Below are positions 1-10,164 of a stretch of 64,000 nt of DNA, piece by piece. Position 1 is the first letter of the stretch. The number at the start of each line of letters is the position of its first letter. A program made the translations under genes and the position numbers. Under the pieces are notes generated by a model. The model ran no database searches. It was not told the origin of the DNA and saw only the letters and a list, made by a program, of their open reading frames with translations. The stretch spans positions 134,001 to 198,000 of the forward strand of contig JACEFZ010002134.1 of assembly GCA_014155875.1 (NCBI GenBank), in the 5' to 3' direction. The stretch comes from Cepaea nemoralis. Lineage: Eukaryota > Mollusca > Gastropoda > Stylommatophora > Helicidae.

Positions 1-386
1 AAGACGCCACACACTTTCATCATGCAGCGCTTCAGAAACTCCTTCTGTAAATGGTCAGCCTGATTTTGCGATCTCCTCCGCCATAATAAAACTTGCTTTC
101 ACAGTAGCTTCAGTTTGTGATTTTGCTTTGGTGAAAAACATCTGCTGTGATAATAGATGCCTCTTCAATTCTTTTACCTTCTGTAGCTTCTGCTCTGCAT
201 TCAGTCGGTTTAACTTGTCTTGATGTTTAGTCTCGTAGTGCCGTCTAGATTATATTCTGTGACCGCAGCCACATTATCTCCACAAATTAGACACACAGAT
301 TTACCGCCAATATCAGTAAACATATATTTAGCCTCGCAGCGGCTTTTAAAGGCTCTGTTTTCAGAATGAACTTTTCTCTTGGTCAT
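1..386 (-). pseudogene. hAT transposase N-terminus with BED zinc finger, frameshifted
   Basis: The minus-strand ATG at 386-384 opens MTKRKVHSENRAF, then the finger cysteines CLIC. The histidine half (HYETKH) continues in another frame after an apparent single-base deletion near 240, followed by KELKRHLLSQQ and KASFIMAEEIAKSG, then an in-frame TGA. This order matches the N-terminus of the ZBED5/GTF2IRD2-type hAT family, where a C2H2 BED finger binds the element ends. The frameshift and stop make it non-functional. The catalytic part would lie left of base 1. Confidence 0.7.
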
Positions 387-818
387 TTAAAGGCTAGCTT
401 TGATTTAAAAGAAAAGATTGTGCATCTACCGAAAGACGCTTGACTGATATCAGGTTAGCTGTAGCGGGAAAAGGTGATATAATACCCGGGCACTACGCCA
501 CTTTCATTTCTTATGCGCCAATCCAAAACGAGCAACTGAACGTTGCTAGTCACTATAACGATGAAACATCCACTCACTACACAAGTTTTATTTTCGCTTA
601 TTCTGATTAAAGAGAGAACGCGAGCAGATACCCTATTATTTGGCAAAGCTGCTAATTAGGGAATGTGATTTGCACTTTATATCGTGGCCATTAAAAAATA
701 TTTTTGCCTAAAATTCTCTCTCGGGCCAAATATATTTGTAAGTCGGGTGAGACCTCTCGGGCCTGATATGATTGTACGCCGGGCTTGATGTGGCCCGCGG
801 GCCTTGAGTTTGACACAT
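1..818 (-). mobile_element. hAT transposon, 5' part, running off the window
   Basis: The right end (about 690-818) has GC-rich palindromic stretches and ends in CATGTGTCAAACTC when read on the minus strand. This resembles the termini of BED-finger hAT elements whose ends read 'caaactcaaggcccgcgggcc'. A transposase start lies 430 bases inside (next entry). Bases 387-690 look like the element's untranslated leader; nothing else is recognised there. The other end and its target duplication are outside the window, so the right boundary is approximate. Confidence 0.6.
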
Positions 819-1088
819 GTGGTATAGATGGATGAATAGTGAATTATAATTGCATATGTAAATTAATAGTGAATTATAATAACATATGTGGGTGGAATTG
901 AAGGATAAACAATGGATCACAGTAACACATGTGGATGGAATGAATAGACGAATGATTGATGTATTGTAGTAACTTATGTGAATGGAATAAAAGGATGAAT
1001 AGTGAATTATAGTAACATGTGTGAACAGAATAGACGAATTTTGGTGATTGTAGTAACACATGCGAATGGATATAATTATGAATAGTGA
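819..1088. repeat. Degenerate minisatellite, ~45-50 bp unit
   Basis: About five to six imperfect units share the pattern 'gtgaattatagtaacatatg' followed by 'tgaatggaat..aggatgaata'. One more unit appears at 2224-2276, beyond a LINE and SINE fragment, so the array was probably split by insertion. Confidence 0.6.
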
Positions 1089-2087
1089 ATGGGAAAGACA
1101 TTAGACTTATAAAAAACATATATTGGAAACAACAAGCTGCAATAAGGATTGATAATGAAGTGGGACAGTATCAACCAATTAAGAGAGGTGTTAGGCAGGG
1201 ATGTGTGATGTCTCCAGATCTTTTTTCACTATACAGTGAAAATATTTTCAGAAATGTAGAGGATATAAATGGAATAAGCATTGGAGGACGAAACATCAAT
1301 AACATTAGATATGCAGATGATACAGTATTAATTGCAGACAATGCGCAGGACCTGCAACAATTAGTACATGCGGTTGTTGTACATAGTGAGCAACTGGGGT
1401 TAGAATTAAATTGTAAAAAGACTCAGGTTATGGTCGTCACTAGGAAGGAAGAAGTGCCACAATGTAATATACAAGTAAATGGAAATATTCTTCAATAAGT
1501 GAATCGGTACAATTATCTAGGAACAGTCATAACATCTGATGGGAGATGCCTTGAAGAGATTAGAACAAGAATCGCCATGGCGAAAGTAGCCTTTAGCAAG
1601 ATGAAAAACATTCTGACCAATAAAAAGATGTCAATTGAAACGAGAAAAAGAGTGTTGAGGGGATACACAGAGCCTGTTCTTTTGTATGGATGTGAAACTT
1701 GGACAATGAGCAGTCAAGCTGAAAAGCATCTGATGGCTGCAGAAATGTGGTTTCTGAGGAAAATGCAAAGAATACCATGGACAGATAGAAAAACCAATGA
1801 CCCAGTACTACAGGAGACAAATGAACATCGTAAACTGATTAGAGAAATTAGACGTAGACAGTCAAAATTGTTTGGACATGTTATGAGAAGAAATGGATTG
1901 GAGAACTTAGTGACAACTGGCAAGATCGAGGGGAATAGACCAAGAGGAAGACCGATAGGAAAATACCTGGATGGCTTGGCCACATGGCATGGACGAGACA
2001 GGAACACCGAGCTGATCCACGACACTGGTGATCGAGTGAAATGGCGAGTCATGACCGCCCACGCTTTCCGGCATGGCACATGATTGA
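1089..2087 (+). mobile_element. LINE-A (RTE-like) 3' fragment, reverse transcriptase domain
   Basis: A 5'-truncated non-LTR retrotransposon. The first frame holds RT motifs RQGCVMSPDLFSLYSE and RYADDTVLIAD (catalytic YADD, 1307-1324). The second frame covers the thumb and C-terminus (LLYGCETWTM, FGHVMRRNGLENLVTTGKIE) and ends HGT-stop at 2081-2083. An in-frame TAA at 1496-1498 separates the halves, so the copy is dead. The 3' end is a short TGAT repeat rather than poly-A, as in RTE-like LINEs. The 5' edge falls in the minisatellite. Confidence 0.85.
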
Positions 2088-2092
2088 TTGAT

Positions 2093-2222
2093 TTCTGAAC
2101 GACCGGCTCCCATACCAGCACAACGCGACACGGTCTGCTGCACAAATCGGTCGCAGCAGAGCTTCGAACGTCTGGTACCCGGTTCACGAACCGCTTCGCA
2201 AGCCTTTAGCCATGGAGCCGGC
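2093..2222 (-). mobile_element. SINE-1, partial copy
   Basis: It matches the middle and tRNA-like head of four fuller SINE-1 copies (31806, 35141, 44645, 51154): the block 'tgaccggctcccataccaa', the 'ctgctgccaaatcgg' block and the head at the right. The left tail part is missing because the copy abuts the LINE-A tail directly. No target duplication was found. Confidence 0.6.
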
Positions 2223-2223
2223 C

Positions 2224-3178
2224 TGACTTATGTTAGCTCATATGAATGGACTAAAAGGTTGAATTGGGAATTATAAATTCAGCGATGCACCAAATAGAAG
2301 TTTGTTTGCATTCCCGTGTTCTACAACGACAAGGAACATTTACATAGGGATAGTTTTTTTTCTTTCTGGGGAACATGTAGTGAATACCATGGACGAACAG
2401 AAAAACGAATGAGGTAGTCATCTAAGAAGTAGATGAGTTAAAGTAAAAGTAAGAAAAGTAAATAATTTAGAATGGAAACAAATAGGTATTTTAAATTCCT
2501 GCGAGAAAAAACGAACTAAACATTAACAAACGTTGCACATACCTTACAAGGAGATCCACGTGTCGCGAAATACAGGTGAAAAATCCGAAATCAGAAGCAC
2601 TCAATAAATATAAAAAAATGAATAATAAAATAAGATAAAATACACACGAACGTATACAATACGACACACAGACGTTTCGATTCTAAGAATCTTTGTCAAT
2701 GACAACACAGATAGCTGACGACAAAAACACAAACACACGACCTATCACTTATAGTGCACAACCTGATAATTCCACGTGGGGCAGAAAATGCAAGGAAAAC
2801 AGAAATACATACTTAATGATCTGGCTGCGTGAAATATTCGGTACAAGGTCACAGATTTAGTCCGAGACTCTCGTGGTCATGTAAGATGGCAACCATTATT
2901 GGCATGGGCCATGATGAAGATGGGATGTGAATGGCTTATGGTCAACGGAGAGATACTATTGAGCGATTCTTTTAGCGTTAGGTCCAGAGCGTGAATGTTG
3001 CATTTGTTATTAAAAAAATCTGATCTATTATATACAACTGTGGGAGCCACGAGAACAATTTTAAAGAATGTGCGGACAAAATAGTAATGGTATCCAAGAC
3101 TGTGGGACAGGATGGCAACAGCAAATAACAATGGGTGAAATCATAAATAAATAAAAGTTGATTAAGGCAAAAGGAACA
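2224..3178. other. Repeat remnant, then unrecognised sequence
   Basis: The first ~50 bases resemble the minisatellite unit at 819-1088. From 2280 to about 3160 the DNA is AT-rich with only short overlapping frames, none recognisable. The last ~15 bases belong to a SINE-5-like repeat that continues after the hAT insertion. Confidence 0.5.
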
Positions 3179-4344
3179 CCCTAACCCAGTGTTTCCCAAC
3201 GTGGGACCCACGCCCCACAGGGGGGGGGGGGGGGGGGAATTCGATTGTTTAAAAAGGGGGGGGGGGGCAATTCGAAAATTGAAAAAAGATTTATGGAATT
3301 ATTTGTTACTCTTAGTGATTTTTTAAGCGAAAAACCTGAAATGAAAAATCTGCTAACGGTCGATGGTAAGGCATTTGTGAGTTATTTAGCCGATATCTTT
3401 GAAAAAACTAAATATGTTAAATAAACAACTTCAAGCAACAAACAAAACTCTTGTCGATGCAAAAACGAAATATTTGGTTTCATTACCTTTATTGAGTTAT
3501 GTCAGACACATATTTACAACAAAAATTTTGAAAAGTTTCATTGGCTCTAAAAATGTGAAGTGACTGATACCGCTATATATGTTATTGTCGATCATCTGAA
3601 AATTTTATCGGCTGACTTAAAAGAAAGATTTTCTGATTTGAAACAAATTGATTTCCCAACTTGGATGATGCAGCCAATGTTAGTGGATTTGTCTGATATT
3701 TCAAATATGCAGTATCAAGAAGAACTCGCAGAAATGCAAAATGATGAATCAATTAAAACTTTATTTAATATAAAAGGAGTGATGGCATGGCTTTGTAAGG
3801 AAAGCGAAATCAAATATCCAAATGCAACCAAATGTGCAAGAGAACTATTGTTACCGTTTCCATCTTCATATTTAGCTGAATGCGGATTTAGTGCCATAAA
3901 TGATTTGCTGCTAAAAAAAAAAAAAAAAAAAAAGAAATCGGCTGGATACAACAAAACGGGGAGACTTGAAACTGAAGTTAACTAAATTGGAACCTGACAT
4001 AAAATCTCTTTGCAGCAAGCATCAAGCGCAAGGATCTCATTAAATTTAAATAATAAATAATTACTAATAATTAAAATAATATAGAAAAATCTTTCATTAA
4101 AATTATTTTGTACTTGAATTTCAGTTCTCCATTACATGTTTTGAAAATTTACTTACTGTTTGCTCAATAATTTCCTAGTGATTTCTTCCTAAAACCTATC
4201 ATTCAAGTTTCTTTAGTGAACATTTCAAGTTTTGAATATTAAAGATTATGTATATGTGGGCGGGGGTGGGGGGGGGCATAAGAATTTTAGAAAAGCTTAG
4301 GTGGGGCATAGCACAAAAAAAGGTTGGGAAACACTGCCCTAACC
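3179..4344 (+). mobile_element. hAT element with intact ends and 8-bp target duplication
   Basis: The element spans 3187-4336 (1150 bp). It begins CAGTGTTTCCCAAC and ends with the reverse complement GTTGGGAAACACTG. It is flanked by direct repeats CCCTAACC at 3179-3186 and 4337-4344, the 8-bp duplication expected of hAT. Only the C-terminal part of a transposase remains, so it is an internally deleted, non-autonomous copy. G runs lie just inside both ends (3221-3238, 3258-3268 and around 4267). Confidence 0.9.
3270..4043 (+). pseudogene. hAT transposase C-terminal fragment
   Basis: Pieces in order: LSEKPEMKNLLTVDGKAFVS, HIFTTKILKSFIG, LKQIDFPTWMMQPML, then the dimerisation region FPSSYLAECGFSAINDLLLK, and finally KLTKLEPDIKSL to SH-stop at 4041-4043. 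This is the C-terminal hATC region of ZBED-type hAT transposases. A TAA lies near 3421. A run of ~19 A at 3913, at the KKRN position, shifts the frame, so the last 40 residues are read in another frame. Not functional. Confidence 0.8.
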
Positions 4345-4700
4345 TTTACAGTTCGCGACGACTGCATAGCCAGGCGGCCTGAATTCCGCAGGCTCAAGAA
4401 CCCCACCTGTCCTACACCGCAAGGTACTATATGCAGTAGAAGACAGTGACAGATTAAGGAGACAACAATATATACATATAACTGACAGACATACAGTTAA
4501 GTAGGTATTCCGTTTGGTTATGCAATCGTTTACTAAGTAAAATACTTTAAATTAATTAACATTAGCTAGAAACAAAGTCTTTAAAACTGTATTAATTAAA
4601 GAACGAAAATAATATGAAGGTAGAAATAGAAAGAGCAGATTGTAACCACTAATTAGATGTGATAAGAGAGGAAGAAAACGGGTGGCAGTGACAAAAAGGT
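4345..4700. other. SINE-5-like body, then unrecognised sequence
   Basis: Bases 4345-4440 match, in opposite orientation, 20475-20575 ('caggctcaagacccccctg', 'cgcaaggtactatat'). The hAT therefore inserted into a copy of this repeat. From 4461 to 4700 nothing is recognised. Confidence 0.5.
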
Positions 4701-4702
4701 TT

Positions 4703-6047
4703 ATCAATCAATCAATCATGTGCCATGCCGGAAAGCGTGGGCGGTCATGACTCGTCATTTCACTCGATCACCAGAGTCGTGGATCAGCTCAGAGTTCCCG
4801 TCTCGTCCATGCCATGTGGCCAAGCCATCCAGGTATTTTCCTCTCGATCTTCCTCTTGGTCTGTTCCCTTCGATCTTGCCAGTTGTCACTAAGTTCTCCA
4901 ATCAATTTCTTCTCATAACATGTCTACAAAATGTTGACTGTCTACGTCTAATTTCTCTAATCAGTTTACGATTGTCATTTGTCTCCTGTAGAACTTGGTC
5001 ATTGGTTTTTCTGTCTGTCCATAGTATTCTTTGCATTTTCCTCAGAAACCACATTTTTGCAGCCATCAGATGTTTTTCAGCTTGACTACTCATTGTCCAA
5101 GTTTCATATCCATATAAAAGAACAGGCTCTATGTATCCCCTCAACACTCTTTTTCTCGTTTCAGTTAACATCTTTTTATTGGTCAGAATGTTTTTCATCT
5201 TGCTAAAGGCTACTTTCGCCATGGCGATTCTTGTTCTAATCTCTTCAAGGCATCTCCCATCAGATGTTATGACTGTTCCGAGATAATTGTACCGATTCAC
5301 TTGTTGAAGGATAGTCCCATTTACTTGTATATTACATTGCTGTATTTCGTTCTTCCTAGTGACTAGAGAAAAAGAGTGTTGAGGGGATACATAGAGCCTG
5401 TTCTTTTGTATGGATGTGAAACTTGGACAATGTGCAGTCAAGCTGAAAAACATCTGATGGCTGCAGAAATGTGGTTTCTGAGGAAAATGCAAAGAATACC
5501 ATGGACAGATAGAAAGACCAATGACCAAGTACTACAAGAGACAAATGAAAATCGTAGATTGATTAGAGAAATTAGACGTAGACAGTCAAAATCTTTTGGA
5601 CATGTTATGAGAAGAAATGGACTGGAGAACTTAGTGACAGCTGGCAAGATCGAAGGGAACAGACCAAGAGGAAGACCGAGAGGAAAATACCTGGATGGCT
5701 TGGCCACATGGCATGGACGAGACAGGAACACTGAGCTGATCCACGACTCTGGTGATCGAGTGAAATGGCGAATCATGACCGCCCACGCTTTCCGGCATGG
5801 CACATGATTGATTGATTGAGTGACTACCATAACTTGTGTATTTTTACTTTTTAATTCTAACCCCAGTTGCTCACTGTGTACAACAACCGCATCTACAAAT
5901 TGTTGCAAATCCTGCGTATTGTCTGCAATCAATACTGTCTCATCTGCATATCTAATGTTATTGATGTTTCGTCCTCCAATGCTGATTCCATTTATGTCTT
6001 CTATATTTCTGAAAATATTTTCACTGTAAAGGGAAAAAAGGTTCATG
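4703..6047 (-). mobile_element. LINE-A fragment, interrupted by an inverted LINE-A copy
   Basis: Minus strand: RT middle (SLYSENIFRNIEDINGIS, RYADETVLIADN) at 6047-5819, then thumb and C-terminus at 5365-4703, ending in HGT-stop and a TGAT-type tail seen as 'atcaatcaatcaatca' on the plus strand. The two parts join exactly if 5366-5818 is removed together with one copy of AGTGACTA. The catalytic motif reads YADE instead of YADD. It is 5'-truncated near 6047. Confidence 0.85.
5358..5826 (+). mobile_element. LINE-A 3' fragment nested in LINE-A, 8-bp target duplication
   Basis: The insert is 5366-5818 (453 bp), plus strand, flanked by AGTGACTA at 5358-5365 and 5819-5826. It carries only the C-terminal 143 codons (LLYGCETWTMCSQAEKHLM to AFRHGT-stop) and a TGATTGATTG tail. 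This is typical 5' truncation during target-primed reverse transcription. The frame is open, so it is young relative to its host copy. Confidence 0.88.
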
Positions 6048-6244
6048 GAGACTAATAAAAACGACTGAAGAAAAAGTGCTGCTAACCAAATATAACAGTA
6101 CCAAACGCAGAGATAATTGCGATCGCCGTATGCAATATCTGACAGATAATGTGGCGCCTGTACATGTTGATTGATGACAAATCAAACACATGATGTCAGT
6201 AGGGTACGAGGAAATCGTATTATTAGCTTAAACTGGTTAATATG

Positions 6245-6590
6245 TCCTTCTTCTTCATCATCCAGTGACTTGCGGGATGGCGTGTGCGATCATACGTCTC
6301 CACAAATTGCGATCTTTGACGGCATGGGTCAATTCATGTGTTGACTATCTTCCAGGCCACGACACGAGCCTGTCAAGAATATTCTCACGCTGTCTTCCCC
6401 TATATCTCATTCCACAAATCTTTCCGGTTGTCATAACATGGTCCAATTTATTTTTGTCTTCTCATTATGTGGCCAAAAAATGGTGACTGATTCTTTCTGA
6501 TGTTTGTGATAAGTTGTTTTTGCGACTTAGCCTCCCTCGAAATGTTCAGATTGCTCATCCTGGCTGTCCAGTGAATTTTCAGCATTCATC
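6245..6590 (-). mobile_element. LINE 3' end (RTE-like), degenerate
   Basis: Read on the minus strand, it has the usual C-terminal block (GHxMRRQ.., TGKI.., RGR.., WHGKIVNT, TRHPASHW) ending in a GATGATGAAGAAG tail. Several stops are present. It is related to LINE-A and LINE-B but divergent. Confidence 0.6.
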
Positions 6591-6686
6591 GTCCTTCATA
6601 GACGAACATTTATTGGCAATGGAGAGTGTTAACTCAACTGATAATTTCCTAACATTTAAATCTATGGACGAATGCTTCATATATTT

Positions 6687-7034
6687 AAAAGTAAATGTGG
6701 GACGCAGAGGTGTTTCCAAGGCACCAGGGCCAAGACCTGCTGACACGTCCACGCCGTGCCTCCTGGGCAACAAGGTCCCTTTGGGGACCTGGCTAATATC
6801 AGTAGGATCGATGATTCCTCTGAAGCCGGAGAGTATCTGCCTGCATGGCGAGGAACCACCAGTCTGCACACCAATAAGCCAGACACGGGACAACGGATGC
6901 TCACTCAAACCGCAGGTCCTGTATGACATCACATTGATGTTGGACAACAGGATGTATTCATCCGACATACAGGACTTCACGCTGGAGTTCACAGCCAGCG
7001 AACACAAGCAAGCAAGCAAGCAAAAGTAAATGTG
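6687..7034 (+). mobile_element. Unclassified retroposon with CAAG tail and 13-bp target duplication
   Basis: Direct repeats AAAAGTAAATGTG at 6687-6699 and 7022-7034 bound an insert of 322 bp (6700-7021). It ends in a CAAG repeat, a simple-repeat tail like that of LINE-mobilised elements. It is GC-richer than its surroundings and open in one plus frame (ending SEHKQASKQK), but no domain is recognised. It could be a LINE 3' UTR fragment or a SINE. Confidence 0.7.
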
Positions 7035-7130
7035 AAGAAAATGACTCCCTTTCCACGGCTTGAGGAATGATTGGTATATTGTGCTAGCCCCACATTTGAA
7101 TAAACCAGTCGGCACTCCATGGGCGATGTC

Positions 7131-7300
7131 GTTATTTTTTTTCTGTTTACACCCAGGAAAATTTCCTGGTACCCATTTTAGGCTATGTCGATCTTGGAGC
7201 CAGGTTCAGTGTAGAAAATAAAATCCCCGCCTTGATGCGCATTCGAACACATAACCACCGGACCGGCAGGCAAGCGTCTAACCAGCTGTGGGGATGTGAA
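7131..7300 (-). mobile_element. SINE-2 (tRNA-derived)
   Basis: The minus strand starts with a tRNA-like head: an A-box-like 'tggttagacgc', then 'cttgcctgccgg' and a B box GTGTTCGAATGC. The body 'cctaaaatgggtaccagg' and an A-rich end near 7131 follow. Other copies are at 11420, 38040, 42735, 49240 and 60355. Confidence 0.65.
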
Positions 7301-7589
7301 ATGGGAACATCCTCACACTGTCTCGTCCGTAGCGAACGTCGAGAGCAGGTATTGAACCCTCCAGAAGACATTGGGTGATAATGATGCTGTGCAATATTTA
7401 TTAAAGAAAATATTCAGACAGGCAGAGAAAAGACCAGAACTCAACATTGCAGGGAGCTCAATAAGCAACATAAAATACACAGACAATAGTTTTGTAGAGT
7501 GAAGCAGAACTAGATCTCCAAGAACTGGTAAACCAAAAGCAAAAACTAAGTAATGAAAAAGGCTTAGGCATCAATATACATAAAAAGCA

Positions 7590-7850
7590 GTTGTGCCTTG
7601 GCCCTTTGGGATGATGTGTATTGTGTGGAAGAACAGATAAATAAATCATCAAGGCCATAAGAGAATGGTGCGGCAGGAAGTGACTAGATGATCCGGCAGA
7701 CATTCAATACTCTGAGGAAAGGCCAGACATATATTTTGACTGCACCTGGTACTATTAGTATCGGGACTCCTCGCTGGCTATTAAAGACCAGGAGGGGGCA
7801 CATATTGGAATGTGCCGAGTGCGGTGATGTCTGTTCTTGACTCAACTTAA
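7590..7850 (+). mobile_element. LINE-G 3' remnant
   Basis: It aligns with the 3' ends of the RNase H-bearing LINE-G copies at 38816 and 43190: 'gaagaacagataaataaatc', 'ctggctattaaagaccagg', then 'ggaatgtgccgagtgcggtg'. The coding frame is broken. Confidence 0.55.
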
Positions 7851-8119
7851 CATGTGTTTGTTTACTTTTACAAGATAATTTTCCTTCATTATAAGTTGTT
7901 AGAGTGCTGAAATATCAAACTGTGATTCTTTCTTCGTCTTGTTTTCTGAGCCTATCATATCAACGTTAAATTAATGTTCATTATTACAGGATTACGACGT
8001 GAGTTTATGTCATTTCACAAGTGCGTTTTTGCACACGTAATATTAATGTTCCATATTTCTCTGATTATTGTAAAATCACTCTGGTGTCTATCAGTATCTC
8101 CAATGGTGACCAACTATAG

Positions 8120-8345
8120 CTCGTAGGTGAAGTCGCTAGGAGTTAGGCCGATAATTTGATGAGCGCTGTTGGAGGAGGGTCGGGCACATGTGCTTGTCGT
8201 TTGTTAAGAGAGAGAAAGACTAGCCACCCATTCATCCGTGCATTCAGGCCTACACAATGTGAAAATGTGATGGTCTTAACACTTCACAGGCCCATAACAA
8301 GTTTCTGCTTCAGGACAACACTTCAGGTGTTTGTCCAAAGACATA
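8120..8345 (+). mobile_element. SINE-3 copy
   Basis: It shares with 25735-25935 the blocks 'gagagaaagactagccaccc', 'ccgtgcattcaggcctaca' and a terminal 'cttcacaggcccataacaag'. Inverted copies are at 35530 and 61060. The tRNA-like head is clearer in the 25735 copy. Confidence 0.55.
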
Positions 8346-9189
8346 GTTTTCTTTACATGTACTTTCAAAAAATGTATTACAAATGACAAGTCTATTTACG
8401 ATGTTTCACAGATCAGTCATTAATGAAGATCATCTTTATTGCATTCTGGACAGGTCCATTGGTGCACCGATCTCGTCCCTAACATCGTCCAATGGATATC
8501 GGCTGACTGTATCAGATTTGTGTTGATTAACCAAGGTATTGTACCCTTGAGAACAAGTTAATGTCTGCCAGCTACCAGCTTCACTTCCATCCCCTTCACT
8601 CTGAACAAGAAAGCAGATCCCTAAGCGTCCTTAAAGTCATCTGATTGTCCTGCATCTCTTATGGCAATGGCATTGATGATCTCTGGCCCATCGATTGCCC
8701 TTCCCTCCCCGACCACTGACATGTCCTCCGAATAATCTTCTCGCTCGCTGTCTTTCACGTTTGATTGTCCCTGTACATAGATGAAAGTTAGATTGACTTT
8801 CTGTATTGCGCTCAGTGTGTTGAGCACTCATGTCGTATGTGGCCGGGTCTGGACCTTCCTGTTCAAGTTCATCGAATCGCTCAGTATGCATGAGTGTGAA
8901 TACTTTTGCACGCGGTGCAAGCTCAGGACATTGGGTATAGCTATTGTTTACACCGCAAAAGCATCACTTTCTTTCTTGATATCTTGCGTCGTGTGCTTGC
9001 TAATAACTTTGCACTGCCTATACACTACACTTGCCTTCTGACAACAGAGCCACCCGTAAACACCTCTCCATCGTTTTCGTGAATTAGTGTTTTGACCTCA
9101 GTGTCTACTGCGGAGGGATCTTGCTTTCTGTGACTTCTGTCAAGAATGATGTGGTGGATAGAGATAGTAGTACTGGTGTCTGCTGGCAC
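8346..9189. other. Unrecognised sequence
   Basis: Short frames occur on both strands (for example minus 8637-8891, with FDELEQEGPDPATYDMSAQ), but none is recognised. The segment around 8640-8900 has a more coding-like composition than its flanks and may be a fragment of a retroelement not otherwise seen here. Confidence 0.4.
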
Positions 9190-10160
9190 TAGTATCCAGT
9201 CCTATCCAAGACTGATGGCTGAGAGTCTGCAAGAGAAGCAGAAGTAGCAGCAGCGAAAAGAAACCTTAGGGACCTGTACAGTCCCCTTTTAATCAACCAA
9301 GTGGACTTATCAAACACAATAATGGGACATTTCTCATCAACATTAAATACTAAATAAACAGATAGGTTGAATACTTTGATGACATTCTGAGTAGACCAAT
9401 CGCAAAAAAACCTCACAGAATTAAGCCTGTAGAAGTGAAGTTGGATATCAACTGTGAGAAAGCATCTAAACAATAATGAGAAATCTATCGACATTCAGAA
9501 GAGTGGGAAACCTGACTGTCCAGAACGTATCTCAGAAAAAGCTATTAAAATTAAAGCCAATATAAATATCTCAGCTGAATTATTACACAAATAATTTAGA
9601 GGAACTTGGAAGGCCAAAGAAACACCAGCAGGCTGGAGAGAAAGATATCCGGTGAAGCTGCACAAGAAAGGGCACATGCAAGCGTGCACAAATTATAGAG
9701 GAATGATGCTATTTGCAATTCTTGGGAAAATATTAAGCAGAATCACTCTGAAGAGATTAGGAGATCCCATTGACAAAGAAAACTTGAAAACTAAGGGATG
9801 AACAAGCAGGCTTCTGACAAAACAGATCCTGTACTGTCCAGATATCCACATTCACATACTAAAAGAGAAAAAGCACTGAACTGAACTTACCACTTTGTGT
9901 TGCATTTGTTTTGTGGACTATGATGGGGCCTTTGACAGCATTAGTATGATATCCCTTTGGACATTTATGTGACACTGTGGGATCCCACAGAAAATCATTA
10001 ACTTAATAAGGGCAACATATAAAGAATAAAATGCAGAGTTCTTCATGAGGGAAAACTAGTAGATAATTTGAAATAAGAACAGTAGTGCGAAAGGGATGCC
10101 TTTTGTCACCTTTATTATTCTGACTGATAGTAGACTGAATTATGAGGACAACAATAACCA
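9190..10160 (+). mobile_element. LINE-K fragment (endonuclease-RT linker and fingers/palm)
   Basis: Fragments in broken frames: AAAKRNLRDLYSPLLINQVD, then KIKANINISAELL, then the RT A-motif region VDYDGAFDSIS and RKGCLLSPLLF. These are RT hallmarks of a CR1/RTE-like LINE, probably related to LINE-J at the right edge. Many stops show an old copy. Confidence 0.6.
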
Positions 10161-10164
10161 CTGC

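Noticed and set aside
708..1119. Minus frames rich in Tyr/His/Ser (117 and 81 codons)
   Set aside because: They arise from the minisatellite units; no conserved domain and low-complexity composition.
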